64,000 bases of DNA from Heliopora coerulea (lineage: Eukaryota; Cnidaria; Anthozoa; Scleralcyonacea; Helioporidae), in NCBI GenBank assembly GCA_030142905.1, contig JASJOG010000340.1, positions 204,394 to 268,393 on the forward strand, written 5' to 3'. The notes below the pieces were generated by a model. It saw only the letters and a list, made by a program, of their open reading frames with translations, ran no database searches and was not told the DNA's origin. The translations under genes and the position numbers were made by a program. Positions 48,601-62,600 of this stretch are shown here, piece after piece; within the stretch, counting starts at the first letter, position 1; every line of letters begins with the position of its first letter.

Positions 48601-51600
48601 AATATCAACAACAATATCTTTCACATCACAGAGTTTTTCATCCAGAACAAGTACAATGAATAATTTTTGTTGGAGAGTCATCCCAATACCCTTCTAGTTT
48701 GGCATACATTTACATTACAAGTTTAACATTTACTCATTTAACAGAATGATATGGAAACTTTGAAACTTTTTGGTAGCTGAAAAACAGACATCAACTTGGC
48801 CAGTACAGTAGCTTGTCAATGATTCATGGTTTCTTTGTTTTTAAGTAACAAAATTTAGATTGCTAATTTATTACAATCATATGCCTAGCTTTTTTAAGGT
48901 CCCAAGTGTCAAATTTTCATGTGGTGACATGTAGAACTAAATGTTTTAAAAAGGGTAGCTACTTTGACAATTGGTTACTTTAAGGTGATGGCAGTCTACA
49001 AGAATTTTTTAGTATCAGCTGAAATAATGATGACACATATTTCATCTTCTCTCCTTTATTTGCTAGTACTTCCACATTTATTGTAAAGGTTTTTAAAGTA
49101 GCCACTTGTTCTTAACCAAGGGATATGTAAATGCAAGTATGCCAATTGGCAAAGATTAAGTCCAGATTTCAAAGGGATGAAGATAATTTAAACAGAATTT
49201 AAAATATCTCCCAAGACTCATTTTCTTGCATTTCTGAGGACAGTTTGGTGACAGAAATTAGAGGTAAACCATATGATATGTTTTGCAAAAAAGATGTAAG
49301 GTGAAAATGTTAGGATAAATGAGAATGAGAAGTAAATTACAGTAACAATACATCTGATTCCATGTTGTAGCATAAAATACCAGTAAATTTGAAAAAAGTG
49401 AAAACAAATCTCTAGTTGATTAACCTTTTCCACTCCAAGACATAGTAAAATGGTAGTAAAATTAGCCAGAGTAAAATTTAAAAAGTCAAGAAATGGGCTG
49501 AGAAGAGTTTTTTAGTCTACAATGAATTGTATTTATTTGGGGACATTGTAGAAATTTTGTAAAATACTTTGTAGGAGAGAGTGGATCAGGAAAAACAGAG
49601 GCTTCAAAGATCATAATGCGGTATATTACTGCAGTGACCAATATTAGCAAGCAACAAGAAGTTGAGAGGTATTGTAGCATAGGCTTAATTGTCAATTTTT
49701 TTGCATTAATCATGGAAGATCAGGTAATTTAAAATTCGGCTTCAAACCAGTCACATTTCAAATATTGTTATCCTTTATGTACCCTAAATCCTTTAACACT
49801 AGTGTCTTGTGAACCCAGTGGCTTAACTACACTGTAAAGTGAAGGGGCACCCAGTAGGCACAACAAAATGGTATTTTTTGTGGGGATAAATACAAGATAC
49901 CTCCTCATTTCAACTGCATCTGACATAAGTTTAATGTACATTGTAGTGGGGCTCCCAAACTGCTACAAAATGCATTTTTTCTGGGGAAATCAAATGGCAC
50001 CTTAAACCTTTTAAGTATATTACAACCCTCCCTGCATTAATCTTAAACTTCCTCAAAGTATCTTTGGGATATTGTAATTAACAAACTAGAAATTTGTGTG
50101 AGTGTCTCTGTCCTGTGATAGAAACATTATTGACATCATTTCAATCAAGAAAAATACATGGTAAAAACAAGGTGTAGCCGAGTGTTTTCAGGCATTTTTC
50201 TGGTTAAAATTACCTGTATGTCATCAAGGGTGGAGGTGGTTCCCAAAAAGTCAGGGGCTAGTGGCACTAGGTTGTAACCCAGCACAAAAGAAAAATAACA
50301 CTGGGGGTGGTTGCAGGATATCTTTCCTGCAAGTCTTGCAGCAGGAACATTTTATGACATGTCCACAATTGCCTCATTACAATTCTACGATTTTTTCCAC
50401 TTGAAGTTACACCTAGTTTCCTCCAGATGTCAAGATCCACTAACAATAACATTAAAGAACAAATGTATTTTTGACAGAAATTGGAGAAGGGTCAAGCCAC
50501 CCTTGCCCTCCAGACCTCTGTTCCCGGTCATGAATGTTTCTATTACAGTACAGAAATACAAAAGCTATTTTCTATTTGTTTTATAAAATAACCAAGGGTT
50601 TTTTTGAGTTTTCATGATGTCATCCAAGCCTCTGTACTTTAATACAAAATGAAATGACATAAACCTTGTTCCTGGACTCTGAGAGAAAATGAGGTTTGTC
50701 TAGTCTGAGTATGCATTGGATGTTATCATCTTATACAAAAAGTTTATAGCATGAAAAGGTGAAAGTTAAAAGAAATACATTTCATGGTGAAAATGGCTAT
50801 GCAGAAGGCAGGGGTTGTGTCTTTAAATTTAACGAGGAGCTAATTAAAAAGTGTGTCCACCTGCAAATGTGATTGAGGATCAGTATTCTATCAATATATT
50901 ACAGACACAATCACACTGATTAAATAGTTCATGTAATTTCTTATTAATTTTATAATTATGTCAAAGTTCTTGATTATGGCTCAGTGCCTTAAAATGTTGG
51001 TAAGTTGGAAAATTTATGAAAGGAAATTTAAACTTTGAGAGAAGAATAGTTGTTGATTGTGTATATGAATTGTGATATATTTTCTTAGAGTCACAAATTT
51101 ACTGCTTCAATCAAATCCACTGCTAGAAGCTTTTGGGAATGCCAAAACTAACCGAAATGACAATTCCAGTCGATTTGGAAAATATATGGACATTAATTTT
51201 GATTTCAAAGGTGATCCTGTTGGTGGCCATATTAATAACTACTTACTAGAAAAGGTAAGACTTCCATGTTGATGTCAAAATGTCAATTAAACATGAACAT
51301 TTTCGTTTCTAATAGTAAATATTAATAAGAAAATTGAAAAATATATATCACATTATTTTAAAAAGTTTGAATTAATATTAAAGAAAAACATAAAGAGGGT
51401 CAGCTTTGCCTTGTTTCTGTATATTCCTTAGCAAATAATAGCTTATTTTGTAAATAGTACAAAAAAGTGCATGCTGGTGAGTCTGGATATTAATGCAATA
51501 CCAAGTTTCTGATTAACCCATTAATATATAATTTGCTTACCGTAATTAACAGAGTCTCCTTCAGTATTTCATCACATCTTATGGTTTCAAGTCACAAAAC

Positions 51601-54600
51601 ATAAATAGTTGGGTTAGTTTCCTTGTTTTTTTGATACTTTTTGATTCAATGTTTTTTTATACTTTAGTCAAGAGTGATAAAGCAACAAAAAGGAGAAAGA
51701 AATTTCCATTCGTTTTATCAGGTAATAATTTCTTGACAAGATGTTTTTCTTTAAATTCAACTGAGTTTGCTTGCCTTTCTTGCACTGCTTGCCCTGGAAT
51801 TAAAAACATATTTCCCATGCCTGTTTGTCAAATGTTTTAGTTCATATATCATGCTAGTTCTTAGTGATACATAATTTTTACACCAATAATTACAACAATG
51901 ATTAAATAATTATAATACGTATTCACCAGAATAGAGAAAATATACCCACTACTGCAGATGTTGCATATTTTGTGTCACACAGACATTTTGCAGTATACAT
52001 GTAGGTTATCCAGCTGGGAATCTAAACAACAAAACACCACAAGTGCTGAATTTAATGATGTGCACTAGAAATACATGTAGTTAACCTTTTAAAGATATCT
52101 TCATATACTAAGGGGAATCAGGAATCTATCAAAAGCAATATGTGCCAACTAAAACAATGGGAAATTAAAAGTTTAGCTGAGGAACTGAGAAAGTATACAA
52201 CCATCATTTGAACAAACTGGGTAGAAAAAGAGCCTTCATTATTGTTATCATCATAACCCCATGAGCAAGCCTTAAGTCTAACCTGAGGAATTTTGTACTA
52301 CAATTTACAGTTTTGCAGAGAGCTCCCTGCCTGCCTACCTTCTTCTTATCTTTCTTTCTTATCCTTGTATCCTTCCTTTTCTTTCTTCCTTCCTTCCTTC
52401 CTTCCTTCCTTTCTTTCTTCCATCCTTCCTTTCCTCCATCCTTCCTTCCCTCCTTCCTTTCTTCCTTCCTTCCTTTCCTTCCTTTCCTTTCTTTCCTTTC
52501 TTTCCTTTCTTTCTTTCCTTCCTTCTTTCCTTCCTTCTTAACTTCCTTCCTTCCATGCTTCCTTCCTTCCATGCTTCCTTCCCCTCTCCCCTTCCCCAGT
52601 AATAAAATACAAGTCTGAGGAGAAACGCCAAACCTCTTTTCCTGTACTACTATACTGATGAAGAGTTATGACAATGAAGTATCGCAGGTGGATTGATTAA
52701 TGTTTATGGGCCCAATTTTAGTTAATTTTTGGTGCTCCTGAACAACTGTTGAAGTCTTACGGTCTGGTTCGAGATCCAACTAAATATCACTACATCAACC
52801 AGGGTGAAAGTCATTTAGTAAGTGATCTGTTATTTTGTTTCTATTTTATCACACATATCAGCAGGTTAAGATCTACCTAATAAAGCATATATTTTAATAC
52901 GTGAAAAAAGGGAAGTGAAATATAAAAAAAGCAAGTTTGAATCCCGTGAAGTGTTCTATCTGATTAAACAAATAGGGAAGTGTTATACCAATTTACCTTT
53001 CAGGTTGAATTTATTGTGATTATCACCAAGCATCGCAGTTTATTCCCGGTGCTCCGGTTTTCTCCTGTAGTAACACTTAACACATGAGGGGTGGCCCTTT
53101 CTGGACCTCTAGGTCCGGAAGACAGCTGGCAATTTTAACCCATTGCCTATTTTGAAGATGAAACAGTTATATGAGTAAGACCTATATCTTGTCGATCAAT
53201 TCACTTTAGCATGGGGAGGGGCTGTGAAATGCCGCCCTTTGAATTGTCAAAGTTTGTATGGCTGACTTCCTAATTACCTGCCAACCCCAGTTATGCCTTT
53301 GGTTGTGGCACGGGCGCATGTTGCAGCACATGCACGCAATCAAGTATGTGAAGGCACTGTAACATCTACGCATCCTCTGATGCATACACACACTTAGGCA
53401 TATGCAAACTCTGGGAATTTCTTGCCGTTCAGTACACACTTTAATGCATGCATATTCTTAGTATTGACATTATGAAGCACCTACTCATCGAAGTGCTCAT
53501 GTATACATTTAGCCACATGTCCAGACTGTGGCGCGGGAATGCACTTTAGCATACGAACGTGCATCAGTACTTGAACGCACTGTAACTCGTTCACAACGGC
53601 TAGCACGTGCACCCACAGCCAGAGTTAATAAGATGTGCGTGCGACTAACCGTAGTGCGTTTGTGCACGCACTCTAGAATATGGACACACTCCAGTGCTGG
53701 CACACATTCTCTTACAAAGACCCAGTCTACCACATGCAAACACTCTAATACTTGCTCGCGATCCAACGTGCACACAGTATGCAAATAGTCGGTATCCACT
53801 GCAGCATATGTGCATACTTCATCGTTCGCATACACTCTATCGCATACACACTGTCGCATATAAATGCACTCCATCGCCTGCTTGCAATGTAACCTGTGAA
53901 CGCATTCCACCACCTGTTCTTGAATATGAACGCGCTCCACTACGTGCATTAACCCTAACACGTGAGTGGCATTCACCGCTTGCACGGACTGCAGCTTGTG
54001 AACGCTCTCCTGGACATTCATGTAATCTTTCGTATGAATGCTTTTCACAACATGCACACACTATAACTTGTGAACGGACTTCACCACCTCCAGGCACTGC
54101 ATCTTGTGAACGCTCTCACCACGTGCAAGTACTCTCACATGAGAACACTCCCTGCTACCTGCTTGCACTCTTGCACACATCTTCACAGTTTAGGGTGCAC
54201 ACCTGCAATAGCACTTGTGCAGACTCAAGCATTCAAAGATATTCAGGTGTTCAATTCTGGATATATAAATACGGGACATAATTACGAACGCGGATAACTT
54301 TACATTCAGAATATACAAATGACCATTCTCTGTGGCATGTTGGCACTGCCATACCCCGTCTGACTTATTCAGAGGTAAAAGTAAATCTTTTGCTCTGGCT
54401 TGTCGCACCTTTCTGAATGAAATGTAAAATTTTTGAAAATGCTGCAATGAGTATTCCTTTACGGGGAAAATTTGAATATCTGGATGGGACAAAATCCTTT
54501 GGGTTGAACTGTTCTACTCGCATGTCATCTATGATGCCCTTTGTTTGCTTACTTAAAAACGATTAATTTTATTTAGTTCGTTATGAAATTTTACAGGTCA

Positions 54601-56582
54601 GCGGAATTAATGACAAGAAGGATTATGAAGTAGTAAATAAAGCTATGAAAATGATTGGCTTCACCGATCGAGAACGAGAGACAGTGTGGAAGCTTGTAGC
54701 TGTAATAATTCATTTGGTAAGATCTCTATCCTGACAGATTTAGCTGTAAATTAAGAAATGCATGTATACAGGTTGCACTAATCACTTCCGATTATGAAAG
54801 ATTTCTTAATGCCACCTGCGTCGTAACGGATTAAGGCGCTGTTACACCATACAACTTATCTCGCTGTTTTGTTGCGAGAGAAGTTGCATGAGAAATTGCA
54901 TGGTCTAACATGGTTTGCAATCGCCAAGTCTCGAATATGTTTGTTGCTGCAAGCGTTGCACGAAGTCGAATCAAGTCCTACTTTTCTCAACGGCCATTGT
55001 TTTCAGCCAGTGAAAATGAAAAACCGGTTCAATCGTAGGCCTTTTCGGTTTCCGTTGTGAGATAAGTTGCTTAGACCATTGCCTATTGTAACATCACTTC
55101 TCGTGCAACCGCAAGGCAACGGACTCAGCAGTTGCGAAACAAGTTGCATAACAAGTTGCTTAGGGTAACAGCGTCATTACGGACTCCGGCTGGCTAGAGG
55201 AGTGAGGGAGGAGTAGGTCTGTCAGGTCATTAACCAGGGCACCTTGGCCGAATGAAGGCTATGTTTTTAATAAAAAATTAATACAATGGTTTACGAACAA
55301 GTTGCAAACAGATCACTCATTAAATCTGTGGAAAATTTTAGGGAAACCTGGATTTTCATCTAGAGGAAGATCAAGCTTTGGTTGAAGACAAAGTCTTGTT
55401 GACCACAGTGGCTACTCTTTTGAATTCCACCGTTGAAGAGTTAGAAAAAGCCTTATGCTATCGTATTGTTGCAGCCAGAGGGGAAGTCATGGAGAAAGGT
55501 CACACTCTTGATGATGCCTATTATGGTCGAGACGCTCTTAGTAAGGTGAGGGCCCTACATGTTCCACTACCCAGTAATTAAATTAAAGCAGTGTGTGTAA
55601 ATCGCAGTCAGAGTGTTAGTACGTCGTTGAAATTATGAACCTAATTTGAAATTCTGCGTGATGAGGAAGAGTAAAGGGAGCTGAGTTAAAATGTGAAGTA
55701 CTCTTAAATATAAGGCCTTACAAGTGTTATGTTTAAAAAATATTTACCTAAAGAACTCATAAGTCGCCCACAGCTCTGTTAACTACAGAAGTCATTGGTG
55801 GCTGCCATTTACAGAAAGATCTATAAAGTCAGTGCTGACGCCATGATTTTGATGACACTTATCGCAAGTCAAACATGATGGGGCCGCGCAGTCCAGTTAT
55901 GTACAAGCAATGAACTCTGTGGTAACTGGAGTGCTAACTCCCAGTGGCTGGCTATCAAGCATAGAGATCATATATTAGTTGAGGGGGGCATTGTAGCTCA
56001 ATGTCAGTCAACCGTAGGTGACAAATTGAAGGCTGCCATATTGGATAAATTGGGGGGCGAACCAAACACAGCCCGGATGAAAAGTTCAAGATCACGGTCG
56101 AAGACCAGTTCACCTTTGTCTCTTGTTTTTATCTTTTCTTAAAAAAAAAGAACACTAAACATTTAAGGCAAAAGATAATAACCAATATAGTTCTGGTATA
56201 CAGTTAATGAAAACAAATACTGTTCGACCTCGACGTTCTCCAACAGACGGCTAAGGGCCTGGAGAAAAACATTTTGCTCCCCTATTAATTTGTTTCCAGT
56301 TTTCGGACCCTGTGTCCCCTCTAGTTTTATATGATTTCAATGTAATCTTGCTTCAGTATTAAAGCCAATTATGGAAACAAAGATTTTGTCGTGGTGACGA
56401 ATTTCAGTTTCGCTTTGAAAAACGAATTAACCATGGTGAATGGTTATACCAGGCAGTTCTGAATAGAACTAGAGGAACCCACATAGAGTGAGACAATAAA
56501 TACTAAAAAGAAGCACAATGTATTTCGGTAGACCGCTATTCAGGTGCAAACGTCTGCTAACTGTTGAGAAATGAGTTTACTG

Positions 56583-56633
<51 letters not shown>

Positions 56634-59600
56634 GACGTAAAGGTGATGATGTCATCCCATTTTGTTTGTCATATGGCGTTGTTTTGGTGCTTAATCCGTC
56701 CTACGTGGATGACATCATCGCCTTTACATCAGGTATATATATATAAGCAGAAAACTCATTTCTCAACAGAGCAGACGTTTGCACCTGAAGAGCGGTCAGC
56801 CGAAATGCATTGTGTTTCTTTTTAGTATTCATTGTCTTACTCCGTGTGGGTTTCTATAGTCCTTTTCAGAACTGCCTAGTATAACCATTTACCAATTATG
56901 GAGTGAAGTCAACCCTGATCAGTGAGTCAGCCTTCCAGTTTTTGGAGTTCAGTGCTTAAAGTAAGACGTGGCCGTCAACGAGGACGTTCCCACCTGTACG
57001 TTACTTTACTTAGAGAAAAAATGTAGAGTGCTGCCTTGGCAATGTGTTGAACGACATGTAAAAAGCCGAAGCGGTCAGGGAACTGCCGAAACCTGGACTA
57101 GAAAACACGGATGTTTCCGCCGCAAGGACCCTTCGTTGGAGTGAAACGTCAAATGAAACAAAACCTTGGTGATGTATTTATAAATGAAAGGTCACGTGAC
57201 ACAAATAACCAATTACATCTTATTACTTAGTTTGTTATCGATTTTTTCATCTTATTGGTTATTTCTGCGCCACATGACAGTGGTAAAAACATATTGAAAC
57301 GTCTGATTTTTATATCGCTTCACGTTTGACCCCGACGAAGGGCTTTCCCTTTGGAAACACCACTATTTTCTATCTATCTAAGTTTTGGCAGTTCCCTACC
57401 CCTTTCGGCTTTTTACTCTTCACACAAGACAGTTAGTTGGTCTAAGACACAGACAGCGAGCACAAGTAGTAGTCCATTCCACCGTCTTCCTTCAACATAC
57501 AACGTCGAAGAGGGAGAGAGTGAGCAATTTTAGGTAATGTGAATGACGTTGACTCAAAGAATGACGAAAAGTGTCAGCTGAGTTAAGCGTCAACGCATTC
57601 AACTATCATATTATTACTCAGAATTTAATGATTACCATTGTCGTTCTAGATTGCTTAAGGCCACTAATCTCTAAGACTACGGCTTCCAGAATTGTAAAAT
57701 ACCAGAACGAATTCATTGTTTCGCTAGTGCAAGAGCAGATTTCATGTATTTAAGGCTCCTTGATTTACAAGTTGTGTATTTTTTACCAATTACCTGGGCA
57801 AATACTCACTACCCAAGTATTACCCGGAAGTAATTCATATAATCTCTAAATTTTCTTTGTATTATCGTATTATTCTTTCATAATCAAAGATTATATTAAA
57901 GGTAAATTCAATCTAAATTTGGATGTTAGAATGCCAAATACCTCTCACTCTTCTAGCCCTATACTTTACTCGTCTGCTTTTTCTCTGACAGTTGAAATTG
58001 CTGATTAGTACTGGGTCTAGTTCCTGAATGGTATGCACAACAATTGTGCATGTGGGAGCTTGGTGATACCACAGCTGATATGTGGACGTTTGTCAAGCTC
58101 GTTTAATTTTGATCGCCAGACGGTGATCGAATCCACAACATTGATGACCGATGACACGCTCTAACCATTGAGCTACCAAGACTCAGATGACGAACTATGG
58201 TACTGGTTAGCTGAGGAAAAGAGCTTCACGAACGTCCAAGTATCATCTGGATACTGTTCCGTCGTTAAAATTGAATAGTGTTCTGCTGGGTTCCACCTGA
58301 TAGCTCATTCTACATGGACGTGAATCGTATTCTGGGCGTAAAGTGGTTTGGAGGAAATCTTGCTTTAGGATTAAACTCCTCGACTTAGCTGAAAGAAGTG
58401 TATACATTTGTGTACTATAATCTTACGTTTTTGTACTATTAAGGTTATGCAAGTGTTGTATTCTTTCTCGTTATGATTTTTGTGAAGGCAATGTACGACA
58501 GGCTCTTTACTTGGATTGTAAGTAAGATCAATGGTGCCGTGGAGGTGAAAGACATTCGCCATGGAAGGTGCACAGTAATTGGTGTGCTGGACATTTACGG
58601 TTTTGAAATTTTTGACAGCAATGGATTTGAACAATTCTGCATCAACTACTGCAATGAAAAACTCCAGCAACTGTTCATTGAGCTGGTTCTCAAACAAGAA
58701 CAGGAAGAATACCGAAGGGAAGGAATTGAATGGGTAGAAGTGAGTATAGATTGCTAATGTTTTGGTCAAAGACATTGACAATTTTGGCGTACCAAAATCT
58801 GCAGTTACCCTTAAAGTTAAATTCTAATGAGGTAGCCATATAATTGTACATTCATAATCCAAGGACCGCGTAGGAAACTTACAGTGTACTCAATAACAGA
58901 TTTGAAAAAACAGCCTGAAAATTGAAATCTCTATCTCTTTTCATTCTATCCGAATCGCTTTTAGCTATAAAACATGTGAAACCATATCGGTTCCGGGTAT
59001 ACCTAAAGCATGAAAGAATTGAAATAGTCTTGTCAGAGATATGTTTTCTGTCCTGTATGTGAAAGGAATCTCCTTTATTGCGGAATTTTCATCAGATATT
59101 TTATCGTTATCTTTTTTAGGTAAAGTATTTCAATAATAAGATCATATGTGATTTAGTAGAGCAGAACCACAAAGGAGTCATATCAATTATGGACGAAGCT
59201 ATCATTAGCGCTGGTAAAGTGACAGACGAGGTAAGAATTCCATTTTATAAGTCATCGTTGTTGTTGTTGTTCTGGTAGTGGTTGTGATGGATGTGGTGGT
59301 TTTGTTGTCGTTATACTCTTCTGTGTGTTAACGTGGACGTTGTTTTGCTTCATGTGTTACTCCAGATGATACTCCACACCATGGATCAAAAGCTGAAAGG
59401 TCACGAGCATTATGCCAGCCGACAGGTGAGTTTTCCATACGCCTCAAAGCTTTGGGTGAAAGAGCTAAAATAACAAGTATTACACTTTGTGAGAAACATG
59501 CCATTGACGCAAAGCAAATAACCGACGTGAAAAAAAGCTTTGCGATGCAACTTTCTTGGGCCTGTTGCTAATGTTCTGCGTCTTCCTGTCGACATACTCA

Positions 59601-62600
59601 TTTCCCAGAGGTGACCTTTGGCCATTTTAACAAATCCGAGTTCTTGCTGTCAGACAGTAATGAGATGTTCGCTTGATGTCATTCCAATGGCCGTAAAATT
59701 CATATTAAGAAATATAAAAATTTGTCAGTTGCTCCCATGAAGTTCTTGAAGTATTTGAACTCGAGATTGGCTTCTTTGTCTTCACCAAGATTTGAAATTA
59801 CGAAGAAATAGCTGAATGAAATTGTTGGAAGTAAGTTGTTTGGTGTTAGATAATCATACAATTTCTACGCAACGGTGTCTTTGCACCTATTTAGATGAGA
59901 AAGCACTGACCTTTGACGCATCTATGACGTCTGTATTCATGCACATCTTTATGGGTGGTTCAACTTACATGCTGCGTCTGTTTTGTGCTACGTTGTACCA
60001 CGCTGTACCATAACGCACCGCAGTGCACTGTACCGCACTATATTGTATAGTGCTATAGTACTATACTTTCTCAAACTCATTAATAATTTATGAGTATATT
60101 AGTCAATCAGACGCGCTGTATGGCACCATCTGAGCGAACTTGAAATACCATGGGAGTATTGGGCAGAGGACTTGAACTGTTTTCTCCAAGTCCTTGGACT
60201 GGAACTAATATCTCAAGTTCTTGGACTTAAAATATAATTTCACACAATCAGTTTATTCATCCCTGCACTCATTACTAACACACTAATTCGTTGTGCCAAT
60301 GCACAAGTTGATTCTGAGAAGTCATTCAATGGCCTCCAATTCGGACTAGACCGGGTTGTCAAGCACTTGGAATTCGTTCCAATTCTCGGCTTTGCCTCGG
60401 ACTAGAACGATTTCCTCGTACTTGAAAACCCGGTCTAGTCCTCATTGTCGGCCTTTTGATATTACGTAAAGTTCTATACCGTACAGTACAACATTCATAT
60501 TGTCGATTAATCGGACTGTTGAATATCCGGGTTTACCTTGTGTTCCCGACTACTATAATGATCTTATTATATGGCTGGAGTCATTTTTTGGTCCGCACAT
60601 AAAATTCTGTATGCTGACTGGTTGCTTAACGGTCCGATATCTTATGGTATTAGACCAGTCCAATACTCTTTTTGTTCCGGACTGGTAAGTTTTACAGGGG
60701 AAAATCTTCGATTTGATTTGAAAGACATATGTACTAAAGGTGAATCGAGTACCTAGGTACTACGTTTGGAGTCGAATAGAGTACTGCTTTTGCTTAAAGC
60801 AAAGTGCATAAAAATACGATAAAGGAATGTTAAACTGATGGAAACAAGAAGCAAAACGAACAGTTTACAGGTAAGGTAAACAGAAAGATCCGGTAACGGA
60901 AACCCTGTCAAAAATAGCAAAGAAAACTAAGCAAACGATATAACAAAGTAGTGCTTGTGGAATACCATAATCCGCAACAGCAATCAAAGAGTGGTTGAAC
61001 TGACGTATTATAAACTGACAGTGGGAGTTCTTCTATCAATACATAATCTTAATCGTCTGGCTGCACCAATTCCCTGAGATATTTTGTTTGCTAGATTATT
61101 ATAATGTGATCATTCCACTAAAAAATGAAATTGAAATTGTTCGGAATTTTCATTAAAAGGTCACTAAAATGACGATCATCTTGCTCCACAGCTTCTAGAA
61201 TATTAATTTGAGACCATACAGTGTTGTTTAAATAATCGCTGCAAACTCCGGTCGTTTCATCAGCGAATTTACAGTACTTTGGTCCAGGTTTAATTTTGTC
61301 TAATGATGTGGTCGACCGTTTTCTAAAATGTCCTGAAGATTAAGTTCATCTTTGTTGATCTTGTAATCTTTGTTGATCTTGTAATTTGCACTCTTTATAT
61401 GCTTTCCAGTCAATTTCAGAATTGGATATGGTGGCTTTTCTTTTGCAATTATTGCTTTCTAGGATACTTTCTTTGATACTTTTTGTAAGTCCAAGGATGC
61501 TTGACTTATCTCGAACGCTTTATCTCGAATTGTTTTTCCAATCCCTGTTTACTTAAGACGTCCAGAAAAATTTCTTTTTATCTCACTTGTGTTGATAAAA
61601 ATTTCACTTTTTGTGAAAACCGTGTTCATTTAATATGTTTGATTAAAATTTTAAAATTTACGGTAATCAACTTTTCTATGATAATTTTCCATAAATTTTA
61701 ATTTTCCACGCCAAGTCTGCCTGTCATAATCTTTTTCTTTAGACACACCCGTCAAGCAAGGAACTGCAGCACAATAAGGATTTCAAAATAAAACACTATG
61801 CCGGTGATGTTATGTAAGTTTTTAAACCTATTTACTGGCGTAGCGCTTTCTAAAAATAAGTATCGAAAACTTGAATTACGGTAACGCCACGTACATAAGT
61901 GACTGCAATGGTTATTGAAAGACGCTTTAGTTCCTGGACCTAATCACTTAAATGCCTTTCTTAGATTTCTTATAATGTATAATTGAATGAGTGCTTAAAA
62001 GATACGTTTTTTAAGGTGTATCTTATGAGGACTGATATAGTTACACATACTTGAATTTAAAATATACTAACAGGTATTCAGTTTCATTTATCTTTAACCG
62101 AAGTATTTTCATGGCAAAGGTAGACCGAACATGACCCAGACCCAATATTGAGTAATATTTATTATGTGGCTGAGCTCTTCATGCGGTCTACACCTAAAAT
62201 GAAGGGCACTGACTGGCTGCCTAGCCGTCCAATAAGTTTTTCATACAGGCCGGCAAATTTAGGCTGGAAAATTTCTGAGTTAATTTAAAGATAAACGAAC
62301 CAGTTTTAGGTTCCTTTTAACCACAACCAATTGCTAACGACGAATCACCTCAACTATGACTTAAAGCAGAAAATCGGAGGATTAGGTACAAACAACACAA
62401 AGTCATTGGTAAAAATAATTAGCAATTAAACCTAAACCTTATCTATAAAAACTGTAAGTTTAGAGCGATTAGTAGAAGTCCGAAAGCCATGTAATAAGTT
62501 CCTTTTTAAACTCCTTCGTCCTCCTTCGACCGACGAAAGAGCGATGTCGGTACGAAAACCTCAGGCAAATAATTTCCCGTAAAGACCTCACACTCGATTA

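Larger units (their letters stand above)
45685..49574. other. MYO1D-like intron 1
   Basis: 3.9 kb with a tRNA-like fold-back (47,290-47,590) and a tandem duplication (47,698-48,181). Nothing else supported. Confidence 0.65.

Noticed and set aside
52204..52631. Lys/Glu/Gly-rich and Ser/Phe-rich proteins on opposite strands
   Set aside because: Artefacts of the TTCC tract; all frames are open because the repeat has no stops.
53206..54297. Cys/Val-rich and Thr/Cys-rich proteins up to 195 codons
   Set aside because: They sit inside a degenerate minisatellite within a myosin intron and have no family signature.
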